Part shown: positions 47,536-56,268 of the stretch, in pieces
Numbering within the stretch: the first letter of the stretch is position 1
Layout of the letters: each line of letters starts with the position of its first letter
The notes under the pieces: generated by a model
Told to the model about the DNA's origin: nothing
Databases searched by the model: none
What the model saw: the letters and a program-made list of their open reading frames with translations, nothing else
DNA from: a virus
Reading direction: 5' to 3' (one strand)
IMG/VR virus record: IMGVR_UViG_3300025383_000015
Location: 1-64,000 of that record
DNA: 64,000 bases
Program-made: the position numbers and the translations under genes

Positions 47536-47823
47536 TTAAGACGCTGTAATGTGAAATACGATGGCAGAAATTGCCCCATCACGAGAGTCGATGGTGGTAA
47601 ATCCTGGCTTATCTGTTAGATCCATGCCACGAGGTGCAACATAGCCACGAGCAATCGCAATTGCTTTTACTGCCTGATTTACGGCTCCAGCACCTACTGC
47701 ACGAAGTTTTACTTCACGCTTGTCGTAGCATGCATGGGCGATCGCTGAGGCAACACTCTGAGGGTTGGAACTAGCGCTTACTTTGAGAAAATCTTCTCCA
47801 GATGGTGGAGTTGGTGTAGTCAA
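47536..47823 (-). CDS. SpoVS-domain (Alba-like) protein
   Basis: 95 residues. LKVSASSNPQSVASAIAHAC and LRAVGAGAVNQAVKAIAIAR followed by GYVAPRGMDL are the clear SpoVS signature. SpoVS proteins have an Alba-like fold and regulate development in Firmicutes. In the phage it may bind DNA or RNA. Lies between the disordered cluster and the RuvC-like gene, with hairpin 47832-47870 upstream. Confidence 0.85.
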   Translation of the reverse strand: MTTPTPPSGEDFLKVSASSNPQSVASAIAHACYDKREVKLRAVGAGAVNQAVKAIAIARGYVAPRGMDLTDKPGFTTIDSRDGAISAIVFHITAS

Positions 47824-47831
47824 TTTGTAGT

Positions 47832-47870
47832 CCTTTGTGTCGAGTTAGTGCGCCGCTCCCTACACAAAGG
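47832..47870 (-). other. Hairpin between RuvC-like and SpoVS genes
   Basis: CCTTTGTGT and ACACAAAGG pair perfectly over 9 bp around a 21-nt loop containing a GC-rich segment. It lies in the 55-nt gap. Function as terminator, processing site or leader is open; no T run. Confidence 0.45.
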
Positions 47871-47878
47871 GTACATAC

Positions 47879-48466
47879 CTACAGTCTTGGTTGGTCCCTA
47901 TACTTGGAATCTTCCATTTGTGTGACTACTGCCTTTTCGACCGAATCAATTGAGATTTTTCCAACGAGCCTTGCTAAAGCGTACGAATCGGCTGCATTGT
48001 CGTCGTTGAATTCGATACCCCATCTTTTGTAGATTTGCAGCAGCATCTCTTGCTTTTTAGCGTTTCCTTTGCCTGATGCATACTTTTTCAATGTCATAGG
48101 AGGAACTTTTAGTGGGAACTTACGAGGGTCTTCTTCATCGTAATGGTCAAAAATAGTTAGACGGACAACAGCAGACAATTCTCCAAGAACAAGGGCTGCT
48201 TGACTTGCTAATACTGTTCCTTCTAATGCCAGGTCTTCAACATCCCAATGTTCATCCGCGTAGTAAAGGTTATCCGATAACCATTGACGAATATCTGCCA
48301 GTCTTTCAATCCCAAAATACGGGGACTTGTATACCCATGTGATGTAATTGCTTGGAAGGGAAATGTCTAAAATCGTTAGGGCAAAACCCGTAAGGGACTG
48401 ATCAATACCTATAGATACTTTTGAGCCTTTTGGTATTGGGTTACCTTCAATTAGTTTTGTTGGCAA
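47879..48466 (-). CDS. RuvC-like Holliday-junction resolvase
   Basis: 195 residues. SIGIDQSLTGFALTILDI has the first catalytic Asp, LALEGTVLASQAA the Glu, and NDDNAADSYALARL the last Asp pair of the RuvC/RNase H fold. The basic PMTLKKYASGKGNAKKQEML matches the DNA-binding region. Resolves recombination or replication branch points before packaging. Overlaps the dNMP kinase gene by 20 nt. Confidence 0.85.
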   Translation of the reverse strand: MPTKLIEGNPIPKGSKVSIGIDQSLTGFALTILDISLPSNYITWVYKSPYFGIERLADIRQWLSDNLYYADEHWDVEDLALEGTVLASQAALVLGELSAVVRLTIFDHYDEEDPRKFPLKVPPMTLKKYASGKGNAKKQEMLLQIYKRWGIEFNDDNAADSYALARLVGKISIDSVEKAVVTQMEDSKYRDQPRL

Positions 48467-49022
48467 TTAGGTCATCCATTCGTTGTCGGACTAGTAACTC
48501 TAGATCCTGCATGGTTCCCTCGTTGCTTAAAACTTGGTCTACATCGTAACCCTCTAAATCATGCTCAGATATGTGACCATTAATTGCTTTTACTCCTGGA
48601 CGTTCTACACGCCACAGTTGTCCATTCATTTGTTTCAACATAGTTGCTTCGTTTTTAAACCGAACGTCGGTAATAACGTAATCCGTGTCTACGTCATGTA
48701 ATTCCTGAAGAACAGAGATTACCCAAATATCTTCACCTAAAACTTTACGAGCACCTACTCCTAAGTCTTGAAGAATTCGACGAAGTTCTGGCTCTTTTAC
48801 TTTAGCCCTGTCCCAACCTTTTTCGTCTACCCATTCCCTTAAATACACGGGATTAAATACGTCGTCGTAGTCATAACCTTCAACAATTGGATTTAATTCG
48901 TAGGCTAACTCACGAATTTTGTCAGCAAACGCTACACGAGTAAACCCGTACTCACTGACAAGGATACTTGCGACAGTATCCTTGCCAGATTGTGCGTAGC
49001 CAGTTAAACCTATGATAGCCAT
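48447..49022 (-). CDS. Deoxynucleoside monophosphate kinase
   Basis: 191 residues. Walker A at residues ~7-15 (GYAQSGKDTV), followed by FTRVAFADKIRELAYELNP typical of phage dNMP kinases (T4 gp1 type). WVISVLQELHDVDTDYVITD supplies the base-binding strand. Phosphorylates dNMPs to dNDPs for phage DNA synthesis, complementing NrdJ. Confidence 0.85.
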   Translation of the reverse strand: MAIIGLTGYAQSGKDTVASILVSEYGFTRVAFADKIRELAYELNPIVEGYDYDDVFNPVYLREWVDEKGWDRAKVKEPELRRILQDLGVGARKVLGEDIWVISVLQELHDVDTDYVITDVRFKNEATMLKQMNGQLWRVERPGVKAINGHISEHDLEGYDVDQVLSNEGTMQDLELLVRQRMDDLIANKTN

Positions 49023-49906
49023 GGGAGAGAAATAAATTTTCCAGTCAAATAGGAATTATTTGTAGGTATAGATTTAGAAACCATCCAGTTGTAGGTTGAT
49101 TGCCATGTTCCTTGATTGTTTAACGCCCACCATGCAGACATTGCTGCTGTGGCATTTGATGTTCCTACCATGAACTTTGTAATACCTGTTGGCTCTTTTA
49201 CATACCAACGAGCATTAAGATAAAAACTTGTTTGAGCGTTTCCATTGCTGTAATTAGCGATGGTTGGCTTGGCGTTAACATCGTAAGGCTTGCCTGATGA
49301 TCCTGGATCTGGATTATCTGTTGCTCCTACAGAAACCACATCTGGCAAACATGCGATTGAGTTCATCATTGTTCTGTTGGAATTGTTACCTGTAGCAGCA
49401 ATAACCGCCACGTTTGCAGCCTTAAGAGCCTCTACATCATCTGCTGTTCCAGTAGGAACCTGACAGCCAGCAAACAAGGCTCCTTGTGACACATTTACAA
49501 CTGTAATGTTGTATTTTGCGTGGTTTGCAACCACCCAATCAAGTGCCATTTTTACGGCATTGTTTGTGTATAGGTACGGAACGTTAGGACTAACAATTCC
49601 AATAATACGAATAGGAATGATATTAACTGATGGATTTACTTTTTGGATAATAGAGACCATCTCATCTCCATGAACCAAGTTAGCGTTAGTTGCGGTGTTA
49701 CCTGTATTTGCTGCGCCAATTCCATCCATAAACTTTTGCCCATTAGGACATGTTCCATACTCAAGAATGCATACTTCGTCCACAATATGTGTGACTTGCG
49801 AGGTATTGATTCCTGAATCAATGACTGCGATCGTTTGTGGTGCATCTGCATGTGCTGGGCTCATTAGCCCTAAAAGTAACGTTGATGCTAGTAATACTTT
49901 TTTCAT
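49010..49906 (-). CDS. Secreted subtilisin-like serine protease
   Basis: 298 residues. Signal peptide KKVLLASTLLLGLMSPAHAD. S8 catalytic triad: Asp in IAVIDSGINTSQ, His in ANLVHGDEMVSI and Ser in VGTSNATAAMSA. The oxyanion Asn lies in VIAATGNNSNRT. No large propeptide. A full secreted protease within the recombination cluster of a phage is unusual. Possible roles: degradation of competing phage or surface proteins, nutrient release, or virion release. Overlaps both neighbours (13 nt with the kinase, 4 nt upstream). Confidence 0.85.
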   Translation of the reverse strand: MKKVLLASTLLLGLMSPAHADAPQTIAVIDSGINTSQVTHIVDEVCILEYGTCPNGQKFMDGIGAANTGNTATNANLVHGDEMVSIIQKVNPSVNIIPIRIIGIVSPNVPYLYTNNAVKMALDWVVANHAKYNITVVNVSQGALFAGCQVPTGTADDVEALKAANVAVIAATGNNSNRTMMNSIACLPDVVSVGATDNPDPGSSGKPYDVNAKPTIANYSNGNAQTSFYLNARWYVKEPTGITKFMVGTSNATAAMSAWWALNNQGTWQSTYNWMVSKSIPTNNSYLTGKFISLPWLS

Positions 49907-50349
49907 ATGTCCCGCCTCATTCTCTCGGATGTTCTCCGAGTTATTTCCCTCGAAACTAGAGTGATGTCCCGCTCTTGATTGTTTAACAGCATCTCTAGCA
50001 ATTTACGATAAGCATACTTCTCATCGGCCACATCACGCAAACTGTTGATTTCTGGGTCGATGTCTATTTGCGCCTTCATAAGGGTCACTGTCATGCCTTT
50101 AGGGGCGTTCGTTACCTTGGTGACCATAGCCATGCTTTCGGCGTACTCAACCTCTCGTATAGCCTTTTTTTCGGCAATTTGAGCCTGGGCTAACTGAGCG
50201 GCTATGTAGTCTGCCCATCCTGTAAGCACTGTAAACATCTCAGCCAGTTGTTCTCCTGTGAGAACTGTGATATCGGGAGGCAAAACCGCCTGATTGTAGG
50301 CAGGCTTTGGAAGGTCTACGCTTGTGCTGAGAGTGGGATCGAGTTGCAT
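49903..50349 (-). CDS. Unknown helical protein (148 aa)
   Basis: 148 residues. Long helices around residues 45-75 (QLAQAQIAEKKAIREVEYAE) and 100-148. Between the subtilase and the Cas4-like exonuclease in a recombination block, so perhaps its partner. It overlaps the exonuclease gene by 34 nt. No family recognised. Confidence 0.6.
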   Translation of the reverse strand: MQLDPTLSTSVDLPKPAYNQAVLPPDITVLTGEQLAEMFTVLTGWADYIAAQLAQAQIAEKKAIREVEYAESMAMVTKVTNAPKGMTVTLMKAQIDIDPEINSLRDVADEKYAYRKLLEMLLNNQERDITLVSREITRRTSERMRRDI

Positions 50350-51173
50350 GACTTACAACCTTTCTTAGGATCTACGTTACATTCAGGCATAGTGCCATCT
50401 TCAATATACTTGAGAATCTTTCGTACTTTGTTAAACACTGGCTCTACAACTTCATAGTTAGCCTTGACTGTGAACTCTTTATACGATTGATCGGCCTTTA
50501 GTTCATACAAAAATACAATCTCATTAGGGGCTTCACTGCTGAACATGCGCTTGGCTAGTTCTAAATACATCTGTCCTTGAAGCATGTGACTGCGAAATGG
50601 TCGTCGAATACTCTTAAACGCCTGAGTTACATCGTTATCAGCATCCAGTAATAACTCTGGCGCTTCAAATCGAAATGTGCCTGCACCAATAGATTTAATT
50701 TCAATGAGGCAATCGTCTCCGATGCCTTTGATCCAGCCATCAGTGTGTCCAGCAATTCGTAGTTCTTCATCTTTAAGGGTAACTTCTCTATATTCCATTG
50801 TCTTAGAAGTACCGCACTCATCACACTCAGGGGAAGTAGCAGTTGTCACTGTATTGCAGGCTACACACTGAAACTTTCCATAAAGAACTCCCATATCCTG
50901 AAAGCGCTTTTGCCACTTAGCGTGGATGTAATGTCCTTCATCAAAGATGTTCTGTAGTCGTAGGTTTGGTTTATCGATAGTCTTTTCTCCCCCTGTCATA
51001 AGGTGGTAAGAATATCGGTGGCAAAAATCATGCTTGATGATTTCAGACGGATGAAAAACAGTTGAAGATCGAGGCTCTGGCTCACGCTTAAGCATGTACC
51101 GCTCAACGTCTCCAAGCAAACGGGTTGGAACTTTCTTAGCGTCTAAAAATTTATCAAGCATTGAAGATGTCAT
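50316..51173 (-). CDS. Cas4/RecB-like PD-(D/E)XK exonuclease
   Basis: 285 residues. HPSEIIKHDFCHRYSYHL holds the first Fe-S Cys, AGHTDGWIKGIGDDCLIEIK has the catalytic HxD...ExK signature and LQGQMYLELAKRM the QxxxY motif; the C-terminal KKGCKSCNSI supplies more cluster Cys. A zinc-ribbon insert (QCVACNTVTTATSPECDECG) sits before the nuclease motifs. Member of the Cas4/AddB-type exonucleases common in phage recombination, not linked to CRISPR here. Confidence 0.85.
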   Translation of the reverse strand: MTSSMLDKFLDAKKVPTRLLGDVERYMLKREPEPRSSTVFHPSEIIKHDFCHRYSYHLMTGGEKTIDKPNLRLQNIFDEGHYIHAKWQKRFQDMGVLYGKFQCVACNTVTTATSPECDECGTSKTMEYREVTLKDEELRIAGHTDGWIKGIGDDCLIEIKSIGAGTFRFEAPELLLDADNDVTQAFKSIRRPFRSHMLQGQMYLELAKRMFSSEAPNEIVFLYELKADQSYKEFTVKANYEVVEPVFNKVRKILKYIEDGTMPECNVDPKKGCKSCNSIPLSAQA

Positions 51174-51177
51174 GAGC

Positions 51178-51522
51178 CTATCTTTCCTGAGCGAATATGT
51201 AGTCCTTTAAAGTCAACGTAGTTTTACGAGACTTCTTATCTTTTCTGTACTTCCTGTGTAAGGCGTTTCGCTCACGATGGCTTAGGCCTCCCCAAATTCC
51301 GTGAGGTTCATCTCTACTTAATGCATCCCACAAACAGTCGAGTCTAACAGGGCATGGATTCTTACCTGTTTCTCCAAAACAGTACACCTTTGCTTTTGCA
51401 GCAATTTCTTTGTACTTTTGTTTATCTCTAGGGGGATAAAAAATATCTTCTTCTCCTTGAGATTTTGGAGCGGCTCCGTAACAACGAGCATTAGCCCACC
51501 AAGGTGTCTCGTCATCATTCAT
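51178..51522 (-). CDS. WhiB-like protein with expanded Cys spacing
   Basis: 114 residues. First Cys in WWANARCYGAAP, then VYCFGETGKNPCPVRLDCLW: the usual C-x2-C is widened to C-x8-C, followed by x5-C. HGIWGGLSHRERNALHRK is the GxWGG turn with a basic tail. Second WhiB of this genome, in the replication/recombination operon. Binds a [4Fe-4S] cluster and the sigma factor if the spacing still allows; probably a regulator of phage or host genes. Confidence 0.85.
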   Translation of the reverse strand: MNDDETPWWANARCYGAAPKSQGEEDIFYPPRDKQKYKEIAAKAKVYCFGETGKNPCPVRLDCLWDALSRDEPHGIWGGLSHRERNALHRKYRKDKKSRKTTLTLKDYIFAQER

Positions 51523-51835
51523 GTGTCGTAAGTTTCTCCCGAAGTTCTAAGTAATCATCTTCGGTAAGAATGACGTAGTTTTTATCGTTCAAACTAAGAC
51601 CGAAAACTGGCGTTCGACTTTCCAAGATTGCGTGAGTTACATTCTTTTCTAGGTCAATTGCTTTTAGTGTGTATGTTTTTTTACCTGTGTACTTGTGTTC
51701 GATAAGCAGATCGTCTGACCTAACATCTCCTTTTCGTGACCAAAAGGAACCTGAGCCAGCATTACGAGAACCGCCAATTGCTTTGGCTAATCTCTTTTCA
51801 TGCTTTAACGATTGCTTTTGCCCTTCAGTCTTCAA
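51515..51835 (-). CDS. PD-(D/E)XK resolvase-like nuclease
   Basis: 106 residues. GSRNAGSGSFWSRKGDVRSD followed by DLLIEHKYTGKKTYTLK is the Hjc/VRR-type G...D...ExK signature. Small holliday-junction or nicking nuclease. Overlaps WhiB by 8 nt and the 51825 gene by 11 nt. Confidence 0.65.
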   Translation of the reverse strand: MKTEGQKQSLKHEKRLAKAIGGSRNAGSGSFWSRKGDVRSDDLLIEHKYTGKKTYTLKAIDLEKNVTHAILESRTPVFGLSLNDKNYVILTEDDYLELREKLTTHE

Positions 51836-52070
51836 GTTCGATCTTGCCTTCCTCGTAACCCTTTAGCAGTTTAGGTACAAGGAAAAACAATGCTTCTCTC
51901 CAAAAACATTGAGAACATCCACAAAATGGTTCTCCTGATTTTGTTTCAATAATCTCATCATCAGAACTTTCCCAAACAGCCTCAAAAAGCATGTCTGTGT
52001 ACTCTTCGACGCCCTTCTCAAGTTCATGAGCCCAGTCAGAGTCATTGACAACAAATTCCTGCTTACTCAT
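51825..52070 (-). CDS. Unknown acidic protein (81 aa)
   Basis: 81 residues from ATG 52070. Acidic, helical; CGCSQCFW is a short Cys cluster. Overlaps RecA by 8 nt. A RecA modulator is possible but unproved. Confidence 0.55.
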   Translation of the reverse strand: MSKQEFVVNDSDWAHELEKGVEEYTDMLFEAVWESSDDEIIETKSGEPFCGCSQCFWREALFFLVPKLLKGYEEGKIELED

Positions 52071-53109
52071 CGATTGATTCTCCCATAGGTAGGTCTGATG
52101 TTTCAAATACTTTCTTTTGGATTTCTTCCTTTAGGTCTACTTCTTCACGAATACTGGCGATAGCAGACTCAATACCTTGCCACTTGCGATCTCCGTAGTA
52201 GTACCATCCACCCTTACGAGTGATGATGTCTTTTACCACTGCAAGTGAGGCTACTTCTTTTGCAAAGTCAAACTCTCCTGGAGCACATTCGCCACCTTCT
52301 GCAAAGTAAAAATCAAAGTAAGCAACACGTTGTGGAGGGGCGCTCTTATTCTTGAGTGTTCTTACCTTAATACGTTGACCAACTCTAACTTTGTTGTTTC
52401 CTGAACCAACTTCAATCCACTCATCACGCTTTACTTCGCAACGAGTAAAGAATGCGTAGTTCTTTCCTTCTCCACCAGGGGTAGTGCGAGGGTCACCGTG
52501 CATGACTCCGATCTTCATGCGGTATTGGTTGATGATCAGACCAAGTACTGGTCGCTCATCTTCAACAAGTGAGCGCTTCATAGCAGTTCCTACAACGCGA
52601 AAAAACTTATTAGTGAGTAAAGCGCCCCGTCCCACAGTCGCTTCAGACATGTCCTTTTCCATTTCGGGTGCGGGAGACAGAGCAGGAAGAGAATCAATGA
52701 CAATCGCATCAACAGATTTAGATTCCGCAAATTGAATAACGGCTTGATACGCCTCTTCCATGATTGAAGTTTCGACAACGATAACACGATCAGTATCTAC
52801 CCCACACATCTCTGCGTATTCTGGAACCCATTGCTCTGCAGCAACCCATACTGTGGTGTGATCAGGATTTACTTGTTGATTTGCTGCAATCGTTTTAAGC
52901 GCAAGCGCTGTCTTGCCATGCGACGGCTCACCAATGAGTTCGTTCCACTGGTTACCAGGAAAACCCCCTCCAAGAACATAATCAAGGGTAGTACTACCGC
53001 TAGTAATACGGGGAATAAGATCAGAGCGAATGTCACTTGCAAGAACAACAACGTTATCTCCAAACTTTTTGTTAAGAAGTGCGATAACTTTCTTTGCATC
53101 ATCATTCAT
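52063..53109 (-). CDS. RecA-like recombinase
   Basis: 348 residues. LGGGFPGNQWNELIGEPSHG precedes KTALALKT (Walker A GEPSHGKTA), and VDAIVIDSLPAL is Walker B. Motifs L1 and L2 equivalents around MKRSLVEDERPVLGLIINQY and GEGKNYAFFTRCEVK. Shorter than bacterial RecA at the N terminus. ATP-dependent strand exchange in phage recombination-dependent replication. Confidence 0.88.
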   Translation of the reverse strand: MNDDAKKVIALLNKKFGDNVVVLASDIRSDLIPRITSGSTTLDYVLGGGFPGNQWNELIGEPSHGKTALALKTIAANQQVNPDHTTVWVAAEQWVPEYAEMCGVDTDRVIVVETSIMEEAYQAVIQFAESKSVDAIVIDSLPALSPAPEMEKDMSEATVGRGALLTNKFFRVVGTAMKRSLVEDERPVLGLIINQYRMKIGVMHGDPRTTPGGEGKNYAFFTRCEVKRDEWIEVGSGNNKVRVGQRIKVRTLKNKSAPPQRVAYFDFYFAEGGECAPGEFDFAKEVASLAVVKDIITRKGGWYYYGDRKWQGIESAIASIREEVDLKEEIQKKVFETSDLPMGESIDE

Positions 53110-53483
53110 TAATTCACTCTTCCAATAATGTTCTGTGGGTTGTAATTGTTTGTTGTGTCATTTCCTCGCGCTGCTTTAGCAGAGCCTTCAATATGTGCGC
53201 CTGCCAGTGATCCGTATTTACTACCTGACTGTTCTACTGGATAACCACAATCCATGCAACGTGCTTTTGCACCCTGTACAGACATGTACTTATCTGAACC
53301 ACAATCTGGACACGATCCCGTCTGTGTAGAACTTGGCAGTCGAGGACCTACAGGTGCTTGTGTTGGTTGAGGCATCTGTGTCATTGGCATCTGCGATGGG
53401 GCTATAGGCATATTTGCAGGACGTGGTTGAACTGCAGGCTGTTGTATTTGTGTACCTAACTTCTTGGCCCAAAAATCACTCAT
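53109..53483 (-). CDS. Pro/Gln-rich zinc-ribbon protein
   Basis: 124 residues. First half is Pro/Met/Gln/Thr low-complexity (RPANMPIAPSQMPMTQMPQP). GSCPDCGSDKYMSVQGAKAR and CMDCGYPVEQ give a zinc ribbon in the second half. Between polymerase and RecA; both overlaps are short (1 and 4 nt). Perhaps a polymerase or RecA accessory. Confidence 0.6.
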   Translation of the reverse strand: MSDFWAKKLGTQIQQPAVQPRPANMPIAPSQMPMTQMPQPTQAPVGPRLPSSTQTGSCPDCGSDKYMSVQGAKARCMDCGYPVEQSGSKYGSLAGAHIEGSAKAARGNDTTNNYNPQNIIGRVN

Positions 53484-55480
53484 TTGGCTTCACCCCATTT
53501 ATCTACAATTTTTACATCTGCAATAAGAGGAACTGTAATCTGTGGAAAAGAAATTCCTTCCATCGACACACGGATTGCCTCTGCTACCTCATCTGCAAGA
53601 TGTTCTGGGGTAACAGTAACCAGTTCATCGTGCACAGTCAAGAGCACGTTTACCTCTGGTTCGTCTAAGAAGCATGAGTGTGCCCTAACAATGGCTAATT
53701 TCATGATGTCTGCAGCAGACCCTTGAATTACGGTGTTAAATGCCTGTCGTTCTGCCCTGGATCTAAGGCTTTTCTCATTACTACGTAACTCTGGAAGATA
53801 ACGACGTCTTCCTAGGAGAGTTTCTACATATGGGGTTGGGCGCTTATTTTCGGCTAAACGCACAACTTTGGCCTTGTACCGAGCAATATCGTGGAATCTT
53901 CCTGTAAAATCCTCAAGAAGATCTTTGGCTTCTTTTAGACTTAAACCTAGTTGTTCAGCGATCTTATCTGGACCTACACCATACGACATGGCAAGAACCA
54001 ATACCTTACCTGCTTTACGATTAAGTCCGACTGTGTCACCGATAGTGGTGTACACATCCCCACCTTCTAAGTAGTTCTTCATCAAAATAGGGTCGTTAGA
54101 AAATGCTGCAATAATCCGTGGCTCAATTTGAGAGTAGTCAGCAACAACTAACTTGTATCCCTTGGGTGCGATGAACAAGTTACGAATAAGTTTTCCGTAC
54201 TCACCTCCGCTTGGAATGTTCTGCAGATTTGGTTCAGAGGAAGAGAACCGACCTGTTTCAGCACCATGCGCTTTGAAATTTGTATGAACTTTGCCTTTAA
54301 CAAGGAGTGAGTCTTTCTTGATGATCTTAGACTTTCCTAGATTAGTTCGGGTAATGTCTCCACCAAGATATGGCATCACATATGTTGTCATCAACTTATT
54401 TAAGTCCTGGTAATCCAAAAGAGCATCTACGAGATCGTCTGTGCCACGAAACAACTCAAGAGCATCAGATGATACTGAGTAATGCTGAATTCCTAGCGGC
54501 TCTCCAGCGTTCTTTTGAGCGTAGCCTTTAGGAGTAAGTGCGATCTTCAAACGGGTATTTGGCTTTAATCCTCGTCCACCTTCGCTCTTTGGGCTAAACA
54601 ACATCTTCTGTTTTTCAGGTATGGAGTTAAGAGAGAAGGCTTCACCCGTAATCTTCCACGCACGTGCCTTTGCATCATCTAAGTCTTTATCAATACGTGT
54701 TTTTAAAGTTGTTAATTGTTCTGTGTCGATCGTTGCTCCTGCTAATTCCATGTCGCAGAGAGCAGCAACTACGTCCATCTCCAACTTCCACACTGCTTGA
54801 AGACTGCCTTCAAGTCGTGGGTCTAACGCCTTGTACAACTTCCAAGTAACTTCAGCGTCAATTCCTGAGTATTTTGCAACGTCTTCAAACGAGTGAACTT
54901 CTACCTGTGCTCCAACACCTTTTTCAACGATGATACCTAGTTCCCGTTTGGAGCAGTCAGCAAGACCAAGTCCTAGACGATTGCGGTTATCAATAATGAA
55001 TGAGGCCATCAAAGTGTCAAAAAAAGGTTTAGTAGGAACTATTCCTCGGTAGTACTTTGCAATCGACTTAAGGTCAAACTTGACGTTGTGACCGATCTTC
55101 AACTTATCACTAAAGAACAACGGCTTAAGAGCCTTAAAGACGTCACCAGGAAGAAGTTGTTTAGGTGCTGGACCAAAGACTGGTCTCCAGTTTGCTTTGT
55201 TCTTAGAGTAATCAGCATCGGTAAGTTCTTTACCTTTTGCAAGTTTGGCTTGACCGCCTTTAAGAAGGTCTTTATCCCAACGCAAAAACTCACCATTTGG
55301 ATGTCCCATGGGAATGACATCAACGCGACCTTCTGTCGCTAACGAAATCCACAAAACGTCGTTGACTACAGGTTGGATTCTATTTTCACCAACTGTTTCG
55401 ACGTCAAATGCAAATGCATCTACCTTGGAGTAATACTCAACAAGGTCTTCTAACTGTTCTTTTGTTGTAATTATGTTCAT
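53480..55480 (-). CDS. Family A DNA polymerase with 3'-5' exonuclease
   Basis: 666 residues. Exonuclease motifs: AFDVETVGENR, GHNVKFDLKSIAKYY and YSGIDAEVTWKLY. Polymerase motif A LVVADYSQIEPRIIAAFSND, motif B RKAGKVLVLAMSYGVGPDKI and motif C LLTVHDELVTV. Lacks the 5'-3' exonuclease domain of bacterial Pol I, as usual in phages. Main replicative polymerase. Hairpin 55503-55530 lies before it. Confidence 0.95.
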   Translation of the reverse strand: MNIITTKEQLEDLVEYYSKVDAFAFDVETVGENRIQPVVNDVLWISLATEGRVDVIPMGHPNGEFLRWDKDLLKGGQAKLAKGKELTDADYSKNKANWRPVFGPAPKQLLPGDVFKALKPLFFSDKLKIGHNVKFDLKSIAKYYRGIVPTKPFFDTLMASFIIDNRNRLGLGLADCSKRELGIIVEKGVGAQVEVHSFEDVAKYSGIDAEVTWKLYKALDPRLEGSLQAVWKLEMDVVAALCDMELAGATIDTEQLTTLKTRIDKDLDDAKARAWKITGEAFSLNSIPEKQKMLFSPKSEGGRGLKPNTRLKIALTPKGYAQKNAGEPLGIQHYSVSSDALELFRGTDDLVDALLDYQDLNKLMTTYVMPYLGGDITRTNLGKSKIIKKDSLLVKGKVHTNFKAHGAETGRFSSSEPNLQNIPSGGEYGKLIRNLFIAPKGYKLVVADYSQIEPRIIAAFSNDPILMKNYLEGGDVYTTIGDTVGLNRKAGKVLVLAMSYGVGPDKIAEQLGLSLKEAKDLLEDFTGRFHDIARYKAKVVRLAENKRPTPYVETLLGRRRYLPELRSNEKSLRSRAERQAFNTVIQGSAADIMKLAIVRAHSCFLDEPEVNVLLTVHDELVTVTPEHLADEVAEAIRVSMEGISFPQITVPLIADVKIVDKWGEAK

Positions 55481-55502
55481 TTATCCCTCAATAAATAGAT
55501 GG

Positions 55503-55530
55503 AGAGAGCCAGTGATAGGGCTGGCTCTCT
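55503..55530 (-). terminator. Perfect hairpin between SSB-like and polymerase genes
   Basis: AGAGAGCCAG and CTGGCTCTCT form a perfect 10-bp stem around an 8-nt loop. The strand after it (CCATCTATTTATTG) is T-rich but broken. Partial terminator or mRNA processing site that separates SSB from polymerase levels. Confidence 0.6.
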
Positions 55531-55544
55531 ACCGTGATTGGAAG

Positions 55545-56216
55545 TTACTCTGATTCGCGAGCGACTTCAAGTAGTTCTGAGCGAGGGGATTCTCGAACTA
55601 CCTGTGCTGCTGTGTATGGCACAGCATTCGCTACTAGAGCATTGACCTGATCAAGGTCTAACTTCCAGTCCTCAGCAAGATCACGAGCGCGAACAAAGTT
55701 AAAACTGTATTGAGTTGTTCGGCCCATTCCCATGCGAGAAACTTCCCAGAACTCTCTTGTAAGAGGTCCTTTGCGCTCATCCTTGTGGGATGCAACGATT
55801 TGACGTGCTAGAACTGGAGGCGCAGTAAGTACTTGTACTGACTGTGTATCACCGCTAAGAACCAAGACGTTCCATGCGAACTTGCCGCGTGGCTTGTCTC
55901 CTAGGATGTCGCAGAGTGGGCAACCATTTTCTGAGTTGGCACTGCAAACAAAGGATTTACGACCCTTTGGGCGTTCGATCCAGTGTTGCTCATATACTGC
56001 AAATGGCTCATCTTGCAGGAACTTGATGAGTTGAGATGACTCCGTAAACTTGAAGTCAGTTGGGTATTCGCTAGATGTTTCTGGCTTTAGCAACGCTTCA
56101 AGAGCGCTCATACCAGATTGGATTGTTGTTCCTACTTTTGGTGTAGCGTCTTCTTGATCTGGATCAAGTGCAGCGCTATACGCGTCAGCAGCAACTGTTG
56201 GTTGTGTGATAGGCAT
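55545..56216 (-). CDS. Putative single-stranded DNA-binding protein
   Basis: 223 residues from ATG 56216. RPKGRKSFVCSANSENGCPL followed by CDILGDKPRGKFAWNVLVLS is a zinc-containing OB-fold pattern like T4 gp32-type proteins in actinophages. The Glu/Arg-rich tail ends acidic (ELLEVARESE), typical for partner binding. Position beside polymerase supports the role. A start 8 codons earlier is possible. Confidence 0.65.
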   Translation of the reverse strand: MPITQPTVAADAYSAALDPDQEDATPKVGTTIQSGMSALEALLKPETSSEYPTDFKFTESSQLIKFLQDEPFAVYEQHWIERPKGRKSFVCSANSENGCPLCDILGDKPRGKFAWNVLVLSGDTQSVQVLTAPPVLARQIVASHKDERKGPLTREFWEVSRMGMGRTTQYSFNFVRARDLAEDWKLDLDQVNALVANAVPYTAAQVVRESPRSELLEVARESE

Positions 56217-56268
56217 GTGTTTTCTTTCTGTAAGGGGCACGGCATAGGCTGTTGTACATAGACGTTGC

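Noticed and set aside
50316-51173. CRISPR-associated Cas4
   Set aside because: No repeat-spacer array or other cas gene in the window; Cas4-type exonucleases are frequent phage recombination enzymes.
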